From Setaria digitata (Eukaryota > Nematoda > Chromadorea > Rhabditida > Setariidae), in NCBI GenBank assembly GCA_003640385.1, contig RCAB01000301.1, positions 1 to 64,000 on the forward strand: 64,000 bases of DNA, read 5' to 3'. Positions within the stretch are counted from its first letter, which is position 1; the number at the start of each line of letters is the position of its first letter. The position numbers and the translations under genes were made by a program. Below the pieces are notes generated by a model that ran no database searches, was not told the origin of the DNA, and worked only from the letters and a program-made list of their open reading frames with translations. Positions 1 to 12,009 of the stretch are shown here, in pieces.

Positions 1-54
1 ATTGATGTGGTAATCGATCAAATGCAAACATTTGCTATCGATTTCGTCCTAAAG

Positions 55-212
55 TTTTTAATCATAAAAATTAATCCATAAAAGAAATGCTTCCTTAGAT
101 CAGTTCATAAGAAATTCTTTATAAAAAAATTGNACTTTTAATCATAAAAATTAATCCCTAAAAGAAATGCTTCCTTAGATCAGTTCATAAGAAATTCTTT
201 ATAAAAAAATTG
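55..212. repeat. 78-nt block duplicated across a single N (assembly join)
   Basis: Bases 55-132 and 135-212 are the same 78-nt block with one difference (ATAAA against CTAAA near 79 and 159), separated by a single N at 133. A second case of the same size lies at 50977-51137. The likely cause is two contigs that overlap but were scaffolded with a one-base gap instead of being merged, so the true sequence probably holds one copy. Confidence 0.85.
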
Positions 213-2286
213 ACATAACCTTGTTTGCTGTCAATTCTTACTCTTATTGTCACAATCTAAGATAGAGACACCTATCGAGACCACTTAATCTTTAAAGCTT
301 CACTAAAGCATCATTCATTATTTGCTCTATAAAACATTAGAATGAGAGGGACTACAAAATGGTAATTTTAAGAAAGAAATATCAATGAAAAAAGAACAGA
401 GAAATGAGATAAAAAGAAAGAGTTGTTTTGCTTTTCCAGAAAATCATAGACATAGATATATTTTCAATTTGATAAAATTATCTGCACATAAAGTCTGACG
501 TTTTCACAGAATCCACCAAGCCTTGGAAGAACTAAAAAGAAAAAAACCGAGAAAACATATCAAAAATGATCTATCACTAGGAAATTTTTTTCGTTAGTGC
601 AAGAAGGTTAAAGCTGAGATTCAAGGCCCAGTTCATCGTATAGGCACAATTAATTGGTAGATGCAAAGAGTGGCAGTTATACATTCATTTAAAATGTGAA
701 ATTAAGAAACCAGATGTAAGATAACTTTTTTGAGAAATGACGAACTAGAAATCTAATAAGATCCAAGCTTGTTTCTAGATCCGTCATCTAGTGAAGGTTG
801 AGTTAATTAAAAAGAAAAGACAAAGACACATTCAGACTTGAATCTCCTTTCATTACAGAAGCCAAGTGACATTTCATCTTCATGTGTCAAAGTTTGCTCT
901 GAAACAGCAATTTATGATGAGGGAACGAACTTTCGGTTATTGGTAAAAGAACCGATGGATCGACCATTGTTCTTGTGGCTAATGCTGAGCAGCTGAACAA
1001 TTCTAAGCTAGATCAATCTTTGTTTCTAACTGACAACTTTCTCTTCTTCCTACTTTTAAAACACTGCACCTACAATGTATACACTATCTGAAGCAACAAC
1101 CTTTTCAAGTTTTTAGTTCCAAATCTTAGTCTAGTCTAGCTTATCTGACGACACAAATCTCATCACTTCTGTTGGGTGTTCTTTTTTTTGTTAGAGTATC
1201 TCCTCAAAAATGTTACAAATTTTCACTCAGAACTGGACCTCAGGTCTACTGGAGACAGTCTATCATTTGCTATCCAATCAAAGATCCACTTGGGAACTAT
1301 TCTGTAACTCGTTTTTCTGCTCCATAAATGCTGATATATAAATACTCACACTCATATCCATCTATCAGTTTAGAGATTATTCGATGTTTTGTTAGGTAGG
1401 TAACTCTCACGAGAAGGAAGATCGTGGAAGTTTACTTACTATTTACAATTGATCCTCTCATTTTTTGAGCAAGTTGGTATTTGAACTTTTGCGTATAAGA
1501 AAGCGACATGAAAGTTAAACTTTAGTGGCAAAAATTAACTTGAAACAATTAGAAATGTAATTTTTTGAGCTACCTGAAGAATGCATTTTATTTTACCTGG
1601 ATGAATGTTTTTATGATAAAATGATAATGATAAAATATAAAATAAAATGATTTTTATGATAAAAACATTACAAGCAGTGTTTTCGCTTGTAAAGTTTTTA
1701 TCACTTCCTGATAATCATTTGATTCGATTTTTGGGTGAGAAAAGAATCGTACCTGAAGAATCTCTTTCTTTTGCTGCCACAAATGTCGTAATGAATCAAT
1801 TTGCTGCTATTCTATAACATTCTTAGCAGTCATCGAATATTTTTGACTTATTTTTTGCTGTTTGCTGAAAAAAAAGAAAGAAAAAAAAGCTATCTAGATC
1901 AGTCACTTCTTCCTTCGTAGACACTTTTCAGTACTGTGTGTAAACATTTCAGTTCTATGAAGTACCAATTCACTCTTTCTCAATAGAGTTACTTGTTCAA
2001 TAGCGGATTGATAGAAAATTCTAAAATCAAATGGAAAAATTCAAAAAAATTTTTAAGCCAAAATTTCCAGAAAAACAAGCAATAAAATGAGTCAGTGCAG
2101 TTCGAATTTGTTTCTTGTTTAGCATGTTATCGTCAAATTTTTAGAATATTTCATTTTTCTTTAAAATGATAACTGTGAATAGTTCTAAATAAAATAGACA
2201 AAACTATTCAAATAAAATCGATCAAAATCAGTTTCAGATTTTATACATATTCCAAGAAATAGACCTCTCGAAGAATTTCTCCAATA

Positions 2287-2340
2287 ACTTTACTTTTTCG
2301 CTAGTGCCCATTTGAACAAGCACTAGCGAAAAAGTAAAGT
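2287..2340. repeat. Perfect 20-bp inverted repeat with 14-nt loop
   Basis: Bases 2287-2306 are exactly complementary to 2321-2340, with a 14-nt loop between them. The arm runs from ACTTTACT to GCTAGTG. No gene was identified next to it. It could be a small fold-back element or a stable RNA hairpin if transcribed. Confidence 0.9.
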
Positions 2341-2829
2341 GTTCTTCTAACAGAGATAGATAGATAGATTGCAATTATTGATATCCTCATGTGTATTACT
2401 GTTTTAACTGATAAGCTTCAAGATGTGATAACAATTGATTTCCTAATCAACTACTGACCTCTAAGACTTTTCATGCAACACAAATGTTAAGAGCTCTTAT
2501 CATACTGTTCATCTAAACCTACAGTTAAGAATATGATAACTGTATCCATCTGCAGTAGCTTGGAAAAAGCGAGAAACTTCTTTATCCTACCTGTCGATTA
2601 ATTCAATGCAAATTGTCAAGCGTTTCAGGATGGAATCAGATGCAGTTTGGGAAGATTCCTACAGTTCGTTAATCTTACTGCAAATCACTTTATAACATTC
2701 ACTTTTGCAGTTATTATTGAAATTAGTGCGAATGCATTGCAATTATTGATATCCTCATGTGTATTATTGACTTTTAAATTTTTCGAAGTTTAATTTACAG
2801 TCTGATCTAGAAAAAGTAAAATCCATTAC

Positions 2830-2842
2830 CTCTCTCTCTCTT

Positions 2843-2893
<51 letters not shown>
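2830..2893. repeat. (CT)n microsatellite
   Basis: An almost pure CT dinucleotide run of about 64 nt with two TTT interruptions near its start. It lies in sequence with no supported gene. Confidence 0.95.
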
Positions 2894-2896
<3 letters not shown>

Positions 2897-5519
2897 AGAC
2901 ATGCTGGAAAAATTAGGCTATATATGAACTGTAAAAGAAGCAATGATATGACTTAGAATCTTTCGAAAGTAGTATTATTGAAGACATGATCAGGATAAGT
3001 AAAGTTAGAATGAGAGCTATAGCCTGGAGAATTTAATACTACTAATTAAAATTGCTTGTTGTAACCTAATTATGCTACAGCACAATTATTTTTCATTCTT
3101 ATCTGCTAGTTGCTTTTACTAGCACTAAGTTGTTTCTCGAATAAAACTGTGTCAAATTCATGTTCTAGAAAAGTAACAGGTCAAAAAGAAGTACATTCCT
3201 GAACATTTTTGTGGACAAATTGACCAAATGATCATCTATTTTCCATCTGGCTGTGCTATCAGCCAGGTGAAGAAACTTTCATCAACTATCGGTCTATTTA
3301 TTTATACTTCAGCTATAACTTTCATCCCACATCAGTTGTTTCTTTCAAATGTCTGAAATTTGTTTGTTATTTTATGGAGTGAATTCTCTTCTTCTTTAAC
3401 AAATGATTCGACTGAGTGTTTTTCTTCCTTGAGTTTTTCTTCTTTTTTTTTGTTTTACAACAACCGAAAGATGTTGTTTGACAATACTTCAGGTGACTCT
3501 ATTGATTGTTCTGCGTTCTCCCGGGACATCACCCGATTGATTTGATTACTGATAGATTGAACAGATGGCACTGAGCGAACAGTCTAACCATATTCCCAGT
3601 CAGTGTCCTATCTCATACGAAGTTTGATCAACGTCAGTGGGTGAATGATGGCTGAAAAGTCTTGTTGATGTTTGCTTTCTCATCTCAATTCCGTTTTTTC
3701 TCTTGATGTTTTACTTTATTTTTAAGCTATAATTAATACTGAAAACTAATAAAGCGTAGAACCGATTTACGATGACGCTTTACGAACAGATTTTACGGCT
3801 GATTTTTTCATTTCCGGTACACAGATAGTATACTATAAAGAACGGAAGATAAAGTAATCAATCAGTCTAGCTAGTTCACACTACGATGGATCATTTAGAA
3901 GAAAACTCTCTCCAAGTTTTTTCCTACCAACAAAAAGTTGTTAAAGCATTTTTGCAACGTCGTTGCAGACTGCTATAGTTGGTGAACTTTTCTGATAAGA
4001 GTACGTCTACTGAAGAAAAATCTTCCAGTCCGTATCTTCCTTAGAAACCAAAACGTTATTCAATGCTGCATCTATAGCAGAATTACGATCTTCTAAATTA
4101 CCATTTAGAAATAAGCATAATTGTAGATGGATAAGTGTAAGATATTAGTAAGTTGATTGTATCTGTTAATGTTAGCATCTCATTTGCTCCCATTCCATAG
4201 TTTAAATTTTTTGAATAAATTTATTCACTTATTTATAGAATCGCCTGAACTGGAAAGGACTTTTTTGTATTGAAAGTTTGTCAGGAAAAAACCATCAGGA
4301 TAGTTACTTGTTCCTTAAAACATAACAAATTTTCAAGCTATCTATTTGTTCAGAACTGTATTATTAATTTATTTCTACCTAAATTTCACTACGAAATTTG
4401 TTGAAAAATTTTCGCGGGTTTTTTTTTGGATTGTATGGTAAAATTCCTGTTTTTCTATTTTTTTTTTTTTTTTTTTAAACTAGGCTACACTACTGAGATC
4501 ATCGCACTGATAATGATATGATGAGTGATAGAGTTGTGATAACAATGAGTAGCTAAATCAGCAATCGATATGTTGTGTTTTCAGCATTATCCTGTTTACG
4601 GAATCCTCCCAATACTCTCATCTTGCCTTTTGATTAAAAATCAAAAATTAGTTATTTCTACTAAAAAGAAAAGTTAGCAATAAAATTAGAAGCAAGTTTA
4701 GTCTAAACTAGGTTTAAATGTGCATTTCTTCTACGATGAATCACTGTTAACACAGACAATTTTCCAACTTTCCCTTTCTTTTAACGATCAACGAACTGAA
4801 GATGATTCAACTCCTTCATGATGTGATTAGACAAATGAAAGAAGACGAGATTGATTGCTTCTACAAATAGCACTCTCGACCAGATCAATGAATTTATTCA
4901 TGCGGATTTGATGATGATAATGTTACTGATGGTGATAATGATGATAGTAGCTTAGGAGAAAATTTAACATTGCACAGAAAAGACTTTAAATTAAATTGTT
5001 TTCTTCTTGAATTCTCCTTTTTTTTTTCTTTTTTAATTGAAACGATAGCGCAAAAGTTTTGCAGCCTTACTGCCAGTATCAGCCAAAATTTGCTATTAAA
5101 TCTATTTCGAATCATTTATTTAAGCGATTCGTCTAATATGATAATTAAATCATATCAAATTAATTTCAATTTTGAGCCAAACAAAAAATGAGAATATTTT
5201 TATTGCAGTGTTGCAGCTCTCCGAAATGAAAAAGTAAAATGAATTGATCCAAACTATCCTTTCCCTATTATTGAACTTCTTCGTTTATAAGCTGTCCTAA
5301 AATCTTGTTGAGTAAGAATTACGTTTCAGTTTGATTAGTAATAATTATCGCGCATGGGAAAACAGACAAGACTTTTCGAGCATCATCGTCATTTCGTAGT
5401 GAATTTATCTGGAAATGTGAATGATATTGAAAACGTTTTCTTTCAGCAACGTCCATTCAAAGCGTACTGTTATCAGTTCAGATTACACGTAAGATCACGT
5501 TTTGCAACTTGCAGGAACA

Positions 5520-8500
5520 ATGACCGAAGCGTGGGTGACGTTGGCCACGTCAGATGGATACGCTGTTGGGGCACTTGTTTTGGCCCATTCATTGAGAGTT
5601 CAGGGAACTACCAGAAAGTTACACTGTATGATTACAACTAGTGTATCACAGCAACTTAGGTTTGCTCCATCGAATTAATCTTTAAATGTAACAGTTGACC
5701 TGTGAGCTTTCTAAATCCAAATGCTAAATTTGAAGGGAAGAGCTTGCTGCAACGTTCGATGCTATCAGTATTGTGGATGTTCTGGACAGTGGGGATACCG
5801 CGAATCTACGCCTGATCAGTAGACCCGAGTTAGGTGTAACTTTCACCAAGATACACTGCTGGAGGCTCACTCAATACACCAAATGTGTTTTTCTCGATGC
5901 TGATTGCCTTGTTAGTTTGCAGCGTTGAATTCCGCCCGATAGACAAGTTTCAGTTCAAGCTTGACATTTCATTTCATCTAGGTTCTGCAAAATCCTGATG
6001 AGCTATTCGACCATGATGAACTATCAGCAGTAGCAGACATTGGCTGGCCTGACTGCTTCAATTCTGGTGTTTTCGTTTATCGACCATCCGAGCAGACATA
6101 TCTGGATATCCTGAACTTTGCCCTAGAACATGGCTCTTTTGATGGTGTGATTCATTGGTTGTCAAAGATTCAAAAAATTTACAAAAATACTTCGGCCTTA
6201 TAATTTGTCTGCACTTTTTCCATTAATAATCTCGCTACTGTATTCTAAAATGCATTTGTAGGTGGTGATCAGGGTCTGCTGAATCAGTTCTTCAAAGGTT
6301 GGCGAGACAAGCCTCCAGCTTTTCGATTACCTTTCATTTACAATATGACTTCAGGAGCAATTTACACTTATTTGGCTGCCTACAAAAAATATGCTTCACA
6401 GGTGTGTTGTTTGTTAATTAAATCGTTAAAATATTTTATTATATTGAAGTTTTCAGGATATTTTTTTTGCTGTTGTAAGCAACTAGTAGTATTGCTGTTG
6501 AAATGTATGCGAACAGATTCTCGAAATGAATTAGAAGAAACATTTGCCGCAACTTCCTTAGCTTTTCATAATGATTTCATTAAGAAAAATTTCAAACACT
6601 GAACTAGTGCTGCTGCAGAATCATTATGAAATCTAGCCCAGTGCATCCCCTAGAAGTGATATTAATTGGCTACAACTACGCTCGTCCAAAATTAAGTTAT
6701 TTTATTGTCGTCGCTGGTTCATTTTCTGTTTCAGCTGTTAAGAAGTCAAACAAATTCTGCATTTCATTTAATTTCGTTCATTTATCAATTCAGGTGAAAA
6801 TCGTTCACTTTCTGGGTCCAATAAAGCCATGGCAACAGCTGCCAAGTGATGTACACTTCTCCGAACATCTTGCCTATTGGTGGTCGTTGTTCAGAAGCCG
6901 ACTCAGTTCCAGCATCGCCACATCACACGTGAGTTCGCCACGTTCTTCACCATCAACTCAACGCACTACAGAATTAATCTTCAGCAGAACACCACCATCA
7001 GCTACTGTTTCCACAACTATTGCTACTTCTACTACTACTACTATTTCTGCCAGCACTCCTTTTACTTCTAACGAAGTGACTAGCACGTATGGCCGAAGGA
7101 GTACACCTGCAATTCCATCACATCGTGGCCTACCTGATCCCTTCCGCATGCGAGTTTTCCGTTGCGTACCGCCAACTTATGAGGCATGGCGGCCATTACG
7201 CCATCCACCCACTCATCTCGCCCAGCAAATGGCAGTTTTTTCACTTGTGAGTGTCCTACACTTGACTATTGAGACTGATTTCAAATTTTATTTTAAATTC
7301 CTTTCGGGCAGTGCAATATGTTGTCAGGTGCGCTGAATGGTTTGTACACTCTGAGGCATGCATCCTTGTGGTACCATTCATCAGTAGTTCCGCAATCGAT
7401 GTGATAGCAATACTTTGTGGAAGCATACCATGACATATTTTTCTCAAAAATCACAATCATTCACACCTAGTATATTAATTGGTCTTCCTTGCACCAGAGA
7501 AGTACCATTAAGTGATTTCTACAGATAAAGCTTTTCATTCATAAATTCAAAATCCATAAAAGGGAGCATTTTCCTTCTGGAAATTCCTGCACTATTCAAT
7601 TAATCAGTTTTCTTTAATTGTGAATTATGCTTGATCACTAGCTCTCTTACTCATAAAATAACTGTACTAAACTTCGAACTATAGCTCAAATGGTTAAGCG
7701 ATTTACTTTTCGCGTGAAGAAGGTCTGGAGTTTTCTTTATCAGAGATTCATCAGGTCAGTTAATAGTGATCGTACTTGTTTTGACGTGAAACACTTTTTC
7801 ACTTTTACCGCATGCTCTGTATAACAAATGAATGCTTCGATTCAACAACACAGACGAATGGAATTTGTTGAATTTATTAATTCTTAATTCACTAACCAAA
7901 AAAGACACATCTTCTAAAATTTCATTTTTGATAAATTTTTGAAATTCTTCAGGTAGAAAGCAATACGACTCGAAGTTGATGTTGATGCTAAGCACAAAAT
8001 TTAATAAATAACACTCTTCCTTGTGTTGTGCTTATTGCTTAATCATCATGCTAATGATAATTTTCCTTAAGGGACCGACCGTGCAACTGTGTGATCTGAA
8101 TGCTGCATGTTCTGAGGTTGGCATTTTTCATATTTGCTGTGATATCTTCTGATAAGGAGTCTTGACAGTGCTGCAGTGATGACATTTTTTGTTACATCAT
8201 TTTATCAACTTTGCGTAAATTAGACTATCAGCACTTCGAAATTACCATATTCAATTGATAAGCAATTCCGCCGATATTTCACTTACAAACGGTGCTATAT
8301 ATATATATTTCTTTTTCAAAGTTAGTCCGAAAGTTTGAAAATGTTTACAAAAGACGGAAAAAAGGTTGCAAACGTCATGGATTGGTATATATTTCCTAGA
8401 GGTAATAAAAAAAAGGAGGAAAAAAAAAACTGTTCGAAAAGTTTGTCATTTCGGAAAAGCGTTACATTTTAGGATCAAGGGGAGATGAAATGGGTCTGGT

Positions 8501-8951
8501 CTTAAATGTTGAACTGTTCGAAAGGTGTTAGGATCTTTTGTTAGATAAGCAACTGGTTGCGGAAAGGAGGAAGCAAGTTTAGTAAGATGGCGAAAATATT
8601 ATTTTAATTTCGAAAGCTTGAAAATTTTCCCGAAACGTTGTTCATTTCAGGGAATTCTTAAAGTTTCGAAATGAAAATAAATTTTTGAAATCTAAATATT
8701 GTCATCAAAGAATTTGAAGCGGTTCAATTTTTCAGTTATTTTGTAAAAATTTTCTAGATTCATAATTGCTTAATAAAACAGAATATTGAACGGGCTCATT
8801 TAAGATACCTGGTGTAGCATTTGAAGGCGATCAGTCGTCAGCTCCAACAGATGAGGAACGTATGCGAGCCTGGGAAGTGGGCCATCCGGATTATCTCGGT
8901 GCTGATGCTTACGAAAATATCCAGAAAGCTATCGATCATGCTTTGGAATAA
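5520..8951 (+). CDS. Glycogenin (self-glucosylating glycogen primer)
   Basis: Glycogenin attaches glucose from UDP-glucose to one of its own tyrosines and extends it into the primer used by glycogen synthase in the cytosol. Exons: 5520-5659, 5736-5910, 5982-6144, 6262-6401, 6794-7246, 8072-8116, 8805-8951; all junction phases agree and give 420 residues. The GT8 domain fills residues 1-235: the N-terminal [17 protein letters not shown], the metal-binding DAD at about 101-103, the block [23 protein letters not shown] and IYTYLAAY (about 193-200), which holds the tyrosine acceptor region. Then comes a Ser/Thr-rich linker. The last exon has the conserved C-terminal synthase-binding type motif ([18 protein letters not shown]). 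The start lies five bases after an acceptor (TTGCAG), typical of trans-splicing. The 45-nt sixth exon is the least certain part. Confidence 0.95.
7681..7755 (+). other. tRNA-like relic inside glycogenin intron
   Basis: TAGCTCAAATGG at about 7682-7693 matches the tRNA A-box consensus. It is followed at the right distance by a possible anticodon arm with a 5-bp stem and the 7-nt loop TTTTCGC. The T-arm and acceptor stem do not form and there is no good B box, so this is at best a degenerate tRNA-derived relic rather than a working tRNA. Confidence 0.25.
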
Positions 8952-10450
8952 GATGTTTGATGAGATTTCGGTCTCAAGGAAGTGAAATGCTATACCACAC
9001 ATTCTGTGGGGTCTAAGTTCAAAGTTCACTAAAATTTTCTAATTTTGCATCTTATTTAAGCGATAACATTTCAAACTTCCAAAAAATGCTGATTTTTTTT
9101 TTTTAAAATTAGAAATGTCAGTATTTCAATATTTTAAGCTTTAACAAAGCTGATTCATGGAAAGAGGAAATGAGAGCTTTCGGAAGAAACAGTAGCTAAC
9201 TTTTTAAAATGTTATATCATTGTGTTTTACGTTTAAATTACTTTAGATTTAAAGTAGTAAGATTTTCTTTTTTTCTCATTCTTTTCAAATCTTTTCAAAT
9301 CATTTCATTTAAAGAAAAATGTTTTGCTATCATTGTTCTGATGTTTGGTGCTAAATTGTACGATTTGCAATCTTTTATTTGACCTTAAATTACGTAACTG
9401 TGTCAAATAATTTTTCACATGACATGCTCAAAAATCAGAAATGTCTATCCATTTCTGTATAGCTCTCCAAGACAATTTATAAAGATTAAAGTTTGATTGG
9501 CATCTTATGTGCAAAATCAGCTACAAATTTGTGTCATATGCAAATGAAGGAATTTTGTGATAAAATTTTACTTCCAGAAAGCTTTCACGCTTTTTGGATT
9601 ATGAAACATCTCGAAACCATTCTGCAGAAAACGAAAAATTTACAAAAAGAAGTTTTTAAAAAGTTGCCTTAACAAAGTACCCACACTGTAGTTTTTCCTT
9701 TTCACACGGATCATTTCTTTTTAGTTCATTGCTACTACTCTCTTCTTTGAATATTATTTCCCTGAACTTTCCAAATAATTTATTTCGCATTCATGGAGCC
9801 ATTTATCAATTTTAAAAAGAATTTTGAAAATGTGCTCAAAATTTTGTTAGATGAAAATGAACAGAACAATGCAAACAATGCTTAAAACTACTACCATGAA
9901 TAAATCAGTCATAATTAATGAATAGATTTCAAAAAAACAAAAAACAAAAAACAAAATAGACTTTGTTTATCGATGCTTTATGAAATCGAGCAGCAACCAC
10001 AGCATCTCCTCTTTTCTCGTTTTTCCATCTTTGAACCTGTACCTACTAATTTATTCCAGTCACCAGTACCGCTATAACTTTTAAGTCTGTTCTTATCATG
10101 TTCTTATCACTATCAACTGAATAGTGACCTCATAAATTCCGCAGAATATCGGTGCAGCAAGTATCAACCACTACTTTTACTTCAAAAGCAAGAAACTTCA
10201 GCAATTCTGCACTTTTTTTTTTGATGTAAAATGGGAAACGACTATGACTATTCAAAGTTCTATTAATATTTATTTGAAAAAAAAGGTCGAAATTTAAATA
10301 AAATTGATGCTTTTTAACAGACATAAAGCAGGAAAATAGCACTATTTGATACAGATGACCATAAAAAATACTCTCCTGCACTTTTCATGCTGAAGAGTGC
10401 CATTTTAAGAGATTTTTCATTGTATTGTTAAAATTAAAAATTCAAAAAAT
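8952..10450. other. Convergent 3' intergenic region
   Basis: This lies between the 3' ends of glycogenin (+) and the unrecognised minus-strand gene at 10.4-12.0 kb. It is AT-rich, with an AAAAAAC-type simple repeat near 9943. The 83-codon minus-strand open frame at 10130-10381 has no splice support. I see no further gene. Confidence 0.6.
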
Positions 10451-12009
10451 CTAGAAATTTTGCAAAAAAAAAAAAAAAAAAATAAGAAGAACAACAACAA
10501 TTGAGAAGGAATTTTTAGAAGATGGAAATGAAATGCGGATGAAATCTGTAAAAGAAAAAGAAAGATAGGACAATTTAATAAATTACCTTTTGGTGTTTTC
10601 TTCGATAACTTCTTTGGTGCTGCTTTACCATCAGCTTGAGTGGGTAATTTTTGGGCTATCCTAAGCATAGGCTCATTAATATTACCTTCTTGTACCCGGA
10701 ATTTTTGTGGTATTTCTTGACCTGAAAATTTTCCAATGAATCTTTGTTACTTTGACATGAAGCGAAAGTGGGAAGAGGAATGGAAATTGCATTGAACTTT
10801 TATCAGAGTCACAAGAAACAAAATTATAGATGAATGAAAAAATTAAAAATCCATTCGAGGAAACAGTGATAATGCGCAGAAAATGAACAACTGGAAAATT
10901 AAACAAATTAATTTACTTTTTAGAAAATGTATTTGATTGCTAAAATTTGAAACTTTAAAATTTATTTGTTCATTACCAAAATTCCTGTTATTCAGTTGCA
11001 TTACGGCCAACATTACAGGTGCCTCAGGCGTTTCTGTTTTTTTCTCCTGTTGTTGTAGCTGCTTCTCTTGCATGTCACTATTATCTTTTCTACGACTTTT
11101 AAAATCTTGCTAGAAATTTTTTTTTTTTAAATTTGAAAAAAAAAAAAGAAAGAAGTAGCAAAATAAGTTAATAGCAATGACATGTAATTCAGTCAAATCC
11201 GCTACTGCAACGTACGAAAAAATGAAGCATAAAAGAAGGAAATCTCAAAGCACTCACTTTACTGCCACTGAACGATTTACTTCTGAAAAACTTAGCAAAC
11301 TATTTCAAAACTTTCACTTCTATAGATTAAGCTTGTTATCAGTAATGGCAGTGGAAGTGATAAATTTGTTTTTACTATTAGATAGTAATAAGAAATAATC
11401 AGTAATGATAGCAAAGATTAAATCTCTTGTATTAGAGAACAAATAGTAACTCTGAGATGACAATATCGTCGTATCCTTTCTTTCTTACAAGATTCATTAC
11501 TTTCGTTGCAGCATCATTTCGAGCAATTGCTTCAATGTCCATATTCATTTCCTTTTTTCTGAAGCTATGCAAATTTAACAAAAATACTAAAATTGCTTAA
11601 TATTAAAATAAGGGATATTTGTTGATTCCATGGTATTTTCTTGTGTTAATTTAAATTTTTTAAAATTTTTGTGATAATTTTAAAATTTTGTCATTCCAAA
11701 ACTGGAAAATGATGTTATTTCACAATTCACAAAGCGAAATTTTTATTTGAAAATGCTTGCAAACTCAATCAATAATCGACACATTATCATTCATATTCAT
11801 AGCATTATTAAGGAAAATTTATGATTTGCTCTTATCTGAATGTGTGAGTTTGAAATAAAGACAAAAAAAAAAAAATGAAAGTTTGGAAATTATCATGTCA
11901 CTGATGAAAAGCTTAGTCGTTATCAAAAATTAATGAAAGAATTGAGAATTGAATATCTGTAATCACAACTAGCATCTACTAACCCTGATTCTGTAGTACC
12001 AATTGACAT
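10451..12009 (-). CDS. Unrecognised basic, Gln/Lys-rich protein (six exons)
   Basis: I do not recognise this protein. Exons from 5' to 3' on the minus strand: 12009-11984, 11558-11451, 11282-11258 (25 nt), 11109-10977, 10721-10587, 10545-10451; five junctions keep phase and give 173 residues. It starts MSIGTTES, six bases after a TTTTAG acceptor that suits trans-splicing. The middle is charged and rich in Gln, Lys and Glu (MQEKQLQQQEKKTETPEAP), and a Lys-rich stretch (KAAPKKLSKKTPK) precedes the last exon. No signal peptide or membrane segment is seen before the end. The last exon runs through a 19-nt T tract that encodes a phenylalanine run before the stop; homopolymer errors or a wrong terminal exon make the C-terminus doubtful. 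It is convergent with glycogenin. Confidence 0.6.

Larger units (their letters stand above)
213..5519. other. No supported gene; repeats and AT-rich spacer
   Basis: Open frames here are short and lack a chain of phase-matched splice sites. Some segments read like exons on the minus strand (for example 3455-3583, 42 codons after a TTAG acceptor), but runs of this length are common by chance at this base composition. The stretch holds a hairpin (2287-2340), a pair of direct repeats (about 2369-2399 and 2736-2767), a CT microsatellite (2830-2893), short GATA repeats near 2355 and a T run near 4460. The last few hundred bases are the upstream region of the glycogenin gene. Confidence 0.6.

Noticed and set aside
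3455..4125. Minus-strand exon-like segments in the first 5 kb
   Set aside because: They read well but can be linked only with introns of 35-39 nt or with wrong phase; such runs are common at this base composition.
5354..5641. 95-codon plus-strand frame overlapping the start of glycogenin
   Set aside because: It is out of frame with the glycogenin first exon, which matches the family closely from 5520; the longer frame is a shadow.
6626..7336. 236-codon frame as an independent gene
   Set aside because: Its second part is glycogenin exon 5 (6794-7246); the first part is intron that happens to be open.
7756..7995. 79-codon minus-strand frame in a glycogenin intron
   Set aside because: It starts at a non-ATG codon, has no splice partners, and frames of this length are expected by chance.
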